Below, in pieces: positions 1-5,928 of a DNA stretch of 19,653 nt (position 1 is the first letter of the stretch; the number at the start of each line of letters is the position of its first letter). Position numbers and translations under genes: made by a program. Source of the DNA: JAEUJT01 sp044225205 (GTDB taxonomy: Bacteria > Myxococcota > Myxococcia > Myxococcales > Myxococcaceae); contig JBGAIY010000109.1 in assembly GCA_044225205.1 (NCBI GenBank), positions 1 through 19,653 on the forward strand, read 5' to 3'. The notes beneath the pieces were generated by a model. The model was given only the letters and a program-made list of their open reading frames with translations. It did not search any database and was not told the DNA's origin.

Positions 1-420
1 ATGAATTACTACGTGGCCACGTTTCGCAACGCGAAGCCGGGCGTCGTGCGCCGCTACGGCGAAGGAGCCCCCATGCCGAAGGGCACGGTCATGACCGCCA
101 CCTTCAGCCTCGGCGGCTTCACCTTCGTGCTGCTCAACGGCGGGCCGCACTACCAATTGACTCCCGCCACGTCGTTTCTCATCGACTGTGACACCCAAGA
201 AGAAATCGACCACCTGTGGGAACGGTTGTCGGCTGGAGGCCGCCCCATGCAGTGCGGCTGGGTGACCGACCGTTTTGGGGTGACCTGGCAAATCGTGCCG
301 ACCATCTTCGGCCAGCTCACCAACGACGACGACCCGAAGCGCGCGGGGCGGGTGTTTCAGGCCATGATGAAAATGACGAAATTCAACATTCAAGGGCTGC
401 TCGACGCCGCGAAGGGCTGA
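1..420 (+). CDS. VOC family protein, PhnB-like (5' end missing)
   Basis: This is the C-terminal 139 residues of a vicinal-oxygen-chelate (glyoxalase/bleomycin-resistance fold) protein of the PhnB-like type, often annotated as '3-demethylubiquinone-9 3-methyltransferase domain'. Recognisable family segments are the F-x-LNGGP stretch (about residues 42-48), the D-C-D acidic turn before a helix, the CGW-x-TDRFG-x-TWQIVP segment near residues 80-100, and the C-terminal RV-QAMMKM-KF helix. The ATG at base 1 lines up with the interior of the family (the usual E-A-x-x-F/Y-Y-x-S-x-F strand), so about 20 residues are probably missing and the true start lies outside the window. The substrate of this subgroup is not known, so no reaction is assigned. 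It converges on the crotonase gene with only 11 bases between the stops and no visible terminator hairpin. Confidence 0.85.
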   Translation: MNYYVATFRNAKPGVVRRYGEGAPMPKGTVMTATFSLGGFTFVLLNGGPHYQLTPATSFLIDCDTQEEIDHLWERLSAGGRPMQCGWVTDRFGVTWQIVPTIFGQLTNDDDPKRAGRVFQAMMKMTKFNIQGLLDAAKG

Positions 421-431
421 GCGGCGGGCGG

Positions 432-1199
432 TCAGCGTCGGCGGCGCTCGGCGAGGCGCGCCCGCACGGCTTCGGGGTCGAACGACCGTCGCCGCAAGGT
501 CTCGAAGCGCTCGTATTCGCGCTCGAACGAGGCCGCGGGCGGCGTGCCCAGCAGTGTCAGGCCGAGCTTCGTGCCCTCGACGGCGACTTCGGGCACCTGG
601 GCCAGCTGGGTCGCCAGCGCGCGGGCCGAGCGTTCGGCGTCGGTCTCGAGCAGGTCGAGCAACCCCAGCTGAAGGGCGCGGGGGGCTTCGACGGTGTGGC
701 CGCTCAGAAACAGAAACCTGGTCGCCGACACCCCGACGCGCGAGGCGATGCGCGCGAGGCCCTTGAGCCCATACACCAAGCCCAACGACAACGGCGGCAT
801 GCGAAAGTGGGCGCGCCCGTCGCCGACGCGGAGGTCGCATGCCATGGCGAGCTCGCACCCGGCTCCGTACGCCGGCCCGGTGATGAGCGCGACCGACGGC
901 AAGCGGTGCTGGCTCAGCACATCGAACACCTCGGCGATGTGGTCGTCGGGCAGCCGTTCGCGGGCGTCGCGGGCGGCGAGCACGTTCAGGTCGTACCCGG
1001 CGCAGAAGATGCCGTCTCCGGCGCCCCGAATGAGCAGGCAGCGAATGTGGGGCGGCGGGGCGGCGACCGCGTCACGCAGCTGCTCGAGCATGGCCGGGTC
1101 GAGCGCGTTTTTGCGGCTCGGGTTTGACAGCGTCAGCACTCGAACGCCGTCGGCTTCATCGGTGACGAGCACGGCCCCCGTCGCGGCGGGCGTGACCAC
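432..1199 (-). CDS. Enoyl-CoA hydratase/isomerase (crotonase) family protein
   Basis: A 255-residue crotonase-fold protein, a usual length for the family. Visible motifs are the NPSRKNALDP strand near residue 30, the first oxyanion-hole loop FCAGYDL (65-71), the second loop GPAYGAGCELAMACD (108-122) and the SLGL segment after it. E116 matches the first catalytic glutamate of rat crotonase (E144), but the second (E164, in the usual QPE turn) is replaced by P136 in an RMPP turn. Classical hydration of a 2-enoyl-CoA is therefore doubtful; isomerase, decarboxylase or thioesterase-like chemistry on an acyl-CoA is possible. The GTG start at 1199 lies 2 bases after the stop of the biotin carrier gene; the reading frame stays open upstream but would overlap that gene, so this start is preferred. 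It is the last gene of the biotin carboxylase/biotin carrier operon, which suggests a role in acyl-CoA or branched-chain amino acid catabolism. Confidence 0.88.
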   Translation of the reverse strand: MVTPAATGAVLVTDEADGVRVLTLSNPSRKNALDPAMLEQLRDAVAAPPPHIRCLLIRGAGDGIFCAGYDLNVLAARDARERLPDDHIAEVFDVLSQHRLPSVALITGPAYGAGCELAMACDLRVGDGRAHFRMPPLSLGLVYGLKGLARIASRVGVSATRFLFLSGHTVEAPRALQLGLLDLLETDAERSARALATQLAQVPEVAVEGTKLGLTLLGTPPAASFEREYERFETLRRRSFDPEAVRARLAERRRR

Positions 1200-1201
1200 G
1201 T

Positions 1202-1414
1202 TCAGCCGAGCACCACGAGCACGTCGCCTTCGGCCACCGACTGCGCTTCTTTGCAGCGAATTTCTTTCACGGTGCCGCCGTCGGCCGCCTCGACCGGCAT
1301 CTCCATTTTCATCGACTCGAGAATGACGAGCGTGTCGCCCGCATTGACGAGCTGACCCACCTTGCACTCAATTTTCCATACCGTGCCCGTGATGTGGGCG
1401 GTGACGTCTGCCAT
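1202..1414 (-). CDS. Biotin carboxyl carrier protein (minimal, 70 aa)
   Basis: A free-standing biotinyl domain of 70 residues with the biotinylation motif E-S-M-K-M-E-M (residues 33-39); K36 is the predicted biotin attachment site. The hairpin-barrel pattern of the biotinyl/lipoyl fold covers the whole protein, with glycines at 10, 20 and 26 and a VVLG C-terminus. It lacks the long Ala/Pro-rich N-terminal region of AccB and so resembles the small carriers of YngH/YngHB-type carboxylases in Bacillus. It would carry carboxybiotin from the biotin carboxylase encoded 17 bases upstream to a carboxyltransferase not present in this window. A weak AAGG lies about 10 bases before the ATG. The next gene starts 2 bases after its stop, so translation of the two is probably coupled. 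Confidence 0.93.
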   Translation of the reverse strand: MADVTAHITGTVWKIECKVGQLVNAGDTLVILESMKMEMPVEAADGGTVKEIRCKEAQSVAEGDVLVVLG

Positions 1415-1431
1415 GGGGTGTGAACCTTTGG

Positions 1432-2781
1432 TTAGGGTTTGGCGTGCTGCTCTAAGAACCGGGTGTTGAGCTGCGCTTCGGCGAACGCCGGCGACGCGAC
1501 AATGCGCTGGTGCAAGGCGATGTTCGTTTTGATGCCTTCGACCACGAAGTGCGACAGCGCCTCGGCCGAATGGGCAATGGCTTCGGCGCGGTTGGCGCCT
1601 GTGACAATCAGCTTGGCGATCATCGGGTCGTAGTTCGGGGTGACCGTGTTGCCCTGGGCATACCCGGCGTCGACCCGAACGAACGGCCCCGACGGCGGCG
1701 AGAACACCTTGAGCGGCCCCGGAGAAGGAAAGAACTTCACGGGGTCTTCGGCGTAAATTCGAAACTCGAGCGCATGCCCTTTTCGGTGCACCTGGTTCTG
1801 TTGCAAGGTCAGTTTTTCGCCGGCGGCGATGCGCAGCTGCCAGCCGATGAGGTCGACCCCGGTGGTGAGCTCGGTCACCGGGTGCTCGACCTGCAAGCGC
1901 GCGTTCATTTCAATGAAGTAGACCTGACCGTCTGAATACAAGAATTCAACGGTGCCGGCATTCGCGTAGCCGAACGCTTTCGACGCCTTGAGGGCCGCGT
2001 CGAACAGTTTGGCTTGCACGTCGGCATTCGCACCATTCAAGAACAGCGGGCAGCCCGCTTCTTCGACGACCTTTTGGTGCCGTCGCTGAATCGAACATTC
2101 ACGGTCGAGCACGTGAATGGTGTGGCCGTGGAGGTCTCCCAGAATTTGCACTTCGAGGTGGCGGGGCGCGGCGAAGTACTTCTCGAGGTACACCCCGTCG
2201 CGGCCGAAGGCGGCGCGGGCGCGGTCCATGCAGGCGCGAAACACTTTGTCGAGCTCAGCCGGGCTGTTGGCCACGGCCATGCCGATGCCGCCGCCTCCGC
2301 CCGCGGCTTTGCACAACACCGGGTACCCGATGCGCTCGGCTTCGGCCTGGGCCTGCGCCAAGTCTGGCACGATGTCTTTGCTGCCGGGCACAATGGGCAC
2401 GCCCGCTTCGGCGACGAGCCGGCGCGCTTCGCTCTTGTCTTTCATGCGCAGCATCGCCTCGGGGGGAGGCCCCACGAAGACGATGCCCGCCGCGCTGCAG
2501 GCCCGAGCGAATTCGGCGTTTTCTGAGACAAAGCCGTAGCCGGGGTGCACGGCTTGCGCGCCGGTCTGCTTCGCCGCCGCCAAGAGCGCGTCGATGTGGA
2601 GGTAGCTGTCTTTGGCCGGGGCGGGCCCCAGGCGCACGGCTTCGTTCGCTTCTTTGACGAAGGGCAAGTCGACGTCGGCGTCTGAGTAAACCGCGACGGT
2701 CTTGATGCCCATGGCCTGGGCGACGGTGTTGAGGCGACGAGCGATTTCGCCACGGTTGGCGATGAGAATTTTCGTGAACAT
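1432..2781 (-). CDS. Biotin carboxylase subunit of an acyl-CoA carboxylase
   Basis: A 449-residue ATP-grasp enzyme colinear with AccC. It starts FTKILIANRGEIA and contains HPGYGFVSEN, the glycine-rich ATP lid KAAGGGGGIGM, DRECSIQRRHQKVVEEAG, and the catalytic EMNARLQVEHPVTE segment with the conserved Arg and Glu residues. It ends with the C-terminal biotin carboxylase domain (AEDPVKFFPSPG and GIKTN). It carboxylates biotin on the carrier protein using ATP and bicarbonate. The lid has Ile where AccC has Arg (GGGGRGM). The ATG at 2781 is chosen because the family begins there; the frame is open a further 16 codons upstream. With the separate 70-residue carrier and the crotonase downstream, it looks more like a catabolic (methylcrotonyl-, geranyl- or propionyl-CoA type) carboxylase than the fatty-acid AccC, but the sequence does not fix the substrate. 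Confidence 0.95.
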   Translation of the reverse strand: MFTKILIANRGEIARRLNTVAQAMGIKTVAVYSDADVDLPFVKEANEAVRLGPAPAKDSYLHIDALLAAAKQTGAQAVHPGYGFVSENAEFARACSAAGIVFVGPPPEAMLRMKDKSEARRLVAEAGVPIVPGSKDIVPDLAQAQAEAERIGYPVLCKAAGGGGGIGMAVANSPAELDKVFRACMDRARAAFGRDGVYLEKYFAAPRHLEVQILGDLHGHTIHVLDRECSIQRRHQKVVEEAGCPLFLNGANADVQAKLFDAALKASKAFGYANAGTVEFLYSDGQVYFIEMNARLQVEHPVTELTTGVDLIGWQLRIAAGEKLTLQQNQVHRKGHALEFRIYAEDPVKFFPSPGPLKVFSPPSGPFVRVDAGYAQGNTVTPNYDPMIAKLIVTGANRAEAIAHSAEALSHFVVEGIKTNIALHQRIVASPAFAEAQLNTRFLEQHAKP

Positions 2782-2870
2782 GAGCGCGCGCGAACCGTAC
2801 CGTTGGGCACGGGGGCAAACAATGACCACGTGTTGGCGTTCTGCGGCAAGGCGGGTAGAACCCCACGTCG
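2782..2870. promoter_or_regulatory. Divergent intergenic region, biotin carboxylase / hypothetical protein
   Basis: These 89 bases separate two divergently transcribed genes, so promoters for both are expected here from orientation alone. I see no convincing -35/-10 pair. A TTGGGCACGGGGGCAAA stretch resembles a sigma-54 site, but the GG and GC elements are too close together. Confidence 0.35.
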
Positions 2871-3296
2871 ATGACCCGCCGCAAGCCCACCGCCGCCGCC
2901 CGTGCGAAGCCCCCCAGCCCCGCGCCGGCCCAACCCGCCGCGCAGATCATCAGTTTTTCAGAAGTGCGGCTCGCCCGGCGCCTCGGTACCTACCGGGAGA
3001 AGCTCGACAAGGTGCTGCGCACCAACAAGCGCGCCATCGGCCGGCTCTATGCGAGCGGCACGCTCTTCACCCGGGTCGGCACTCGCGCCGGGCGTGACTT
3101 GTTGCTCGCCCACGAGCACCTGCTGCGCGTCGTCGGCCTGGTCGAACGCCTCAGCGACACCGGCGACGTGCCGGCCCCGCGAAAGTCGTCTGAAGTCGAC
3201 GCCATTTTCGACGAACTCGACACCTTGCTCGAGCGCACGACCCAGCTGACCGAGCACACCGCGGCCATGATCGACGAACTCAAACGCGAAGAATGA
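2871..3296 (+). CDS. Small conserved-looking hypothetical protein, helical
   Basis: A 141-residue protein I do not recognise. Residues 1-25 form a basic Ala/Pro-rich tail (R3, R4, K5, R10, K12, then PSPAPAQPAAQ) that resembles disordered tails of DNA-associated proteins. From about residue 27 the sequence is strongly amphipathic and probably all alpha-helical: a basic helix (SEVRLARRLGTYREKLDKVL), a basic loop (RTNKRAIGRLY), a mixed segment (FTRVGTRAGRDLLLAHEHLL), then an acidic heptad-like C-terminus (VDAIFDELDTLLERTTQLTE) able to form a coiled coil or four-helix bundle. There are no membrane segments, signal peptide or cysteines. Codon positions show the same G/C third-base bias as neighbouring genes, which supports it as real. 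It diverges from the biotin carboxylase gene and converges on the response regulator with 18 bases between stops. No function can be assigned. Confidence 0.7.
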   Translation: MTRRKPTAAARAKPPSPAPAQPAAQIISFSEVRLARRLGTYREKLDKVLRTNKRAIGRLYASGTLFTRVGTRAGRDLLLAHEHLLRVVGLVERLSDTGDVPAPRKSSEVDAIFDELDTLLERTTQLTEHTAAMIDELKREE

Positions 3297-3314
3297 GTCG
3301 AACGTCGCCGGCTT

Positions 3315-3920
3315 TCACACGTCGGCGAACAGCTCGCTCATGCGCACCCGCAGGGCACTCGCAATTCGATAGAGCGACGAAATCGACGCCGAGCTCTCGG
3401 CCCGTTCGATCTGCGAGAGCAGCGACACCGACAACCCCGTTCGCCGGGCCAGTTGCTTCAAGGTCAGGTTCTGGCGGGTGCGCCCCTCGCGAATGAACCG
3501 CCCAATGGCGCGGTGCAATTCGGCTTCGGGGTCGCGGGTGATGCCCTTCTTGTCGAGGGTGCGCTTGACCGTTTCCAAGAACACCGGAGGGTCGACCGGC
3601 TTCTTGATGTAGTCGCTCGCGGCCGACTTGAGGCTCGCCACCGCCGTCTCAATGGTGGGAAACCCGGTGGCGACGATCACCGCCAAGTCGTCGTCGAAGG
3701 TTCGAATTTGCTCGAGCACTTCGGTGCCGCTCATTTTCGGCATCATCATGTCGAGAATGACGAGCTGAAACTCGGTCTTCTTGAGCAAGCCCACGACTTG
3801 GGTCGGGTCGTCGAGCGTGGTGACGGCGTAGCCCTCTTTGGTCAGCAACGCCTTGAACAGTTCGGCGTTGTCGGGTTCGTCGTCTACCACCAGCACTCGA
3901 ATTTGTTGGGAGCCTCGCAC
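3315..3920 (-). CDS. Response regulator with receiver domain fused to XRE/Cro-type HTH
   Basis: A 201-residue transcription factor. The receiver domain (about residues 7-125) has all key residues: acidic pair D13/D14, phosphoacceptor D57 in VILDMMMP, switch threonine T85 in VATGF, and K107 in DYIKKP. A short linker leads to a Cro/C1-type helix-turn-helix (about 135-201) reading NLTLKQLARRTGLSVSLLSQ then IERAESSASISSLYRIA, like the DNA-binding part of SinR or cupin-XRE regulators. This output domain is much less common for receivers than OmpR, NarL or NtrC types. The GTG start at 3920 has a GAGG 4 bases upstream and gives a correct receiver N-terminus. No histidine kinase gene is adjacent, so it is an orphan regulator here. 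The FHA gene upstream on the same strand ends 87 bases earlier; a separate promoter is likely. Confidence 0.93.
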   Translation of the reverse strand: MRGSQQIRVLVVDDEPDNAELFKALLTKEGYAVTTLDDPTQVVGLLKKTEFQLVILDMMMPKMSGTEVLEQIRTFDDDLAVIVATGFPTIETAVASLKSAASDYIKKPVDPPVFLETVKRTLDKKGITRDPEAELHRAIGRFIREGRTRQNLTLKQLARRTGLSVSLLSQIERAESSASISSLYRIASALRVRMSELFADV

Positions 3921-4007
3921 GTTGCCTCACTCGTAAACGGCGCTTGAAACCACTGCTGCCCGAACTGCGTCAGTACGGCGCGTTTCGTTCGTAACTTTCA
4001 AAAGAAG

Positions 4008-5837
4008 CTATTCGCCACCGCTCGCCAAAATGCCTTTGATGGCCGGCACCGCCGGGTCGTTCGCCGGAGCGAGCTTGAGGTACATCTTGTAATAGTTGCG
4101 CGCTTTGTCGGTGTAGGCCTGGCTCGCTTCGTTCGTGCCCAAGGTCGCGTACGTCGTGGCGATGAGCTTGATGCAGACCAAGTTGTTCGGGTCGAGCCCC
4201 AGACAGTCGTTGAGCCGGTTCACGGCCGCCGTGTACGAATGTTCTTTGCGGTAGTCGCGCGCCTCGGCGATCAACTTCTCGACTTTCTCGCGAGCGGCCG
4301 TGTTGGGCGGAGTGGGCACGGGCACCGGCACCGGCACCGGGTCTTTCTTCACGGCCACGACCGGGTCGGGTTTCTTCACTTCGACCTTCGCGGTGAGCTT
4401 CGTGTAGCGGGCTTCGAGCTCGGTCAACCGGTTGAGTTGAAACTGGGTGCGCTTGGCCCCGTCGAGCGCTTTGCGGGCTTCGGCCGGGTCTTGCCGGTCG
4501 AGCGCGGTTTGGGCGTCGTCGAGCGCCTTGGCGAAGTCTTTCTCGGCGGTGACCGTCGCCAACATGGGCGCGGCCCCGCGGCAGGGCTGCCCCGCCACTT
4601 GGCAGGCCTTGAGCCGCTCTTCGGCCGTCGCGAAGTCGAGCCCGTCGAGCGCCTTTTGCGCGTCGGCCAACTGGGCCGCTTCGGTCTTCTTGGGCTCTTC
4701 GGGTTCGGTCGGCACGTCGTTCGGGTGCGCCGGTTCGACGCCCGGCTTGGGGTCGGAGTCTCCCACCGCCACGACTGGTTCGGTCGGCCGTGGCGCGACG
4801 ATCGGCGTGCGGCTCTTGAGCACCGCGTAGCCCCCGCCGCCCAGCACCAGCACGAGCAACGTCGCGACAATGGCGATGAGCGGCACCTTCGAGCTCGACT
4901 GGCCGGTGACCTGTTCGAATTCACCGGTGTCGACCGTCATGGCCGTGGTGGGGGCGTCGTAGTGGTCTCCCGGGCCAATGAAGCGCAACTTCACGTGCCC
5001 CAGCTCGACGATGTCTCCGCTGCGCAGGGTGACTTGCGCGTACGGCTCACCGTTCACCATGAGCCCGTTCGCCGACTGCATGTCGATGACCCGCCACTCG
5101 CCGTTGTCTTCTCGCACGAGCTTGCAGTGCGTGCGCGAAAGCGACCGGTGGTCGATGGCGATGTCGTTGTCGTCGACCCGGCCAATGCGCGTTTCGGTTC
5201 GGGTAATGAGAAACTCTCGGCCCGCAAGTTCGGTGTTGGTAATCACCAGCCGCGGCGCTTGGGTCGAATCGAGTTCGACGACTTGGCGGTTGTTGTTCTG
5301 CACCTGGTCGATGCGAATGACCGCGGTCGACTGGTGCCGAGCGGCTCCCACGGCTTCGCTTTCGGCCGGCCCCGCGTCGACGGCTTTCGCCCGGGGCACC
5401 GTGTCGTCGGTCACGTCGTCTGGGTCGGCTTCGGGCACGCCCGGCAGCCCCGGCATGGTGGGCGCGGCCTCGCGCTCGGGCCGGCCGCCGTTTCGGGGCT
5501 GTGGCAGTTGCAGCGGCGTCGTCGCCGGAGCCGCGCGCGCTTGCTCGTCTTCGCGCTGAATCGCGAGGTCGTAGTCACCAATTTGTATGAGGTCGCCGTC
5601 GCCGACTTGCACTTGGCCCGAAATGCGGTCGCCGTTGACGCGAATGCCATTCGAGCTGCCGAGGTCTTCGATCTTGATCGCCCCGGCTTGCCGCAACAGC
5701 CGCGCATGCCGACGCGAAACGTTTCGCTCGGTCAGGCGAATGGTGTTGCCTTCTTGACGGCCAATGGTGATTTCGTCCCTCACGAAGGGGACGACCGTCT
5801 TTCGGCCTTCGTCGTCTTCTATGATCAGCTTCAGCAC
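4008..5837 (-). CDS. Membrane protein with two FHA domains and C-terminal TPR-like region
   Basis: A 609-residue protein. FHA domain 1 (about 4-95) has G26-R27, S41-x-x-H44 and N63-G64. FHA domain 2 (about 197-287) has G219-R220, S234-x-x-H237, N257-G258 and N262-G263, so both keep the phosphothreonine-binding residues. The linker between them (100-175) is Pro/Ala/acidic. A threonine-rich stretch (TTAMTVDTGEFEQ, near 297-309) precedes one transmembrane helix (318-340). Beyond it comes a Pro/acidic region, helical repeats (about 385-490), a Val-Pro repeat and a C-terminal TPR-like block (about 520-609). The FHA half would be cytoplasmic and the TPR half outside. It probably reads Ser/Thr kinase phosphorylation, which is abundant in myxobacteria; no kinase is encoded nearby. 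The GTG start at 5837 lies 3 bases after CAGG. It is divergent from the rhomboid gene. Confidence 0.92.
   Translation of the reverse strand: MLKLIIEDDEGRKTVVPFVRDEITIGRQEGNTIRLTERNVSRRHARLLRQAGAIKIEDLGSSNGIRVNGDRISGQVQVGDGDLIQIGDYDLAIQREDEQARAAPATTPLQLPQPRNGGRPEREAAPTMPGLPGVPEADPDDVTDDTVPRAKAVDAGPAESEAVGAARHQSTAVIRIDQVQNNNRQVVELDSTQAPRLVITNTELAGREFLITRTETRIGRVDDNDIAIDHRSLSRTHCKLVREDNGEWRVIDMQSANGLMVNGEPYAQVTLRSGDIVELGHVKLRFIGPGDHYDAPTTAMTVDTGEFEQVTGQSSSKVPLIAIVATLLVLVLGGGGYAVLKSRTPIVAPRPTEPVVAVGDSDPKPGVEPAHPNDVPTEPEEPKKTEAAQLADAQKALDGLDFATAEERLKACQVAGQPCRGAAPMLATVTAEKDFAKALDDAQTALDRQDPAEARKALDGAKRTQFQLNRLTELEARYTKLTAKVEVKKPDPVVAVKKDPVPVPVPVPTPPNTAAREKVEKLIAEARDYRKEHSYTAAVNRLNDCLGLDPNNLVCIKLIATTYATLGTNEASQAYTDKARNYYKMYLKLAPANDPAVPAIKGILASGGE
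4315..4338. repeat. Four tandem GGCACC/GGCACG hexamers inside the FHA gene
   Basis: Four direct hexamer copies (GGCACG then three GGCACC) encode, on the minus strand, the Pro-Val dipeptide repeat before the last TPR-like block of the FHA protein. Unit gain or loss would change linker length by two residues per copy without shifting the frame. Confidence 0.8.
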
Positions 5838-5928
5838 GCACCTGACTTTCTAGCATCACTGTACAGATCAAAGCAGCAAACCCGCTGAGAAACGAAACCT
5901 TGCGTGAACTCGGAGTTACAGTAGGGGC
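5838..5928. promoter_or_regulatory. Divergent intergenic region, FHA protein / rhomboid protease
   Basis: These 91 bases separate two divergent genes and must hold both promoters if neither gene is transcribed from further upstream. The region is more AT-rich than its surroundings (for example GTACAGATCAAAGCAGCAAA), as promoters in GC-rich genomes tend to be. I cannot define a -35/-10 pair with correct spacing on either strand. Confidence 0.4.

Noticed and set aside
2096..2119. Another CATTCAC ... GTGAATG pair, identical arms to the candidate LysR site, with a 10-base spacer.
   Set aside because: It lies inside the biotin carboxylase gene over the conserved HVLDRECSIQ coding segment and has the wrong spacing for T-N11-A. 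It also warns that such 7-mers occur by chance in a window this size.
4239..5888. A 549-codon plus-strand open frame opposite the FHA gene.
   Set aside because: The translation is repetitive Arg/Val/Gly/His-rich sequence with no domain, while the minus strand encodes two complete FHA domains and a membrane helix.
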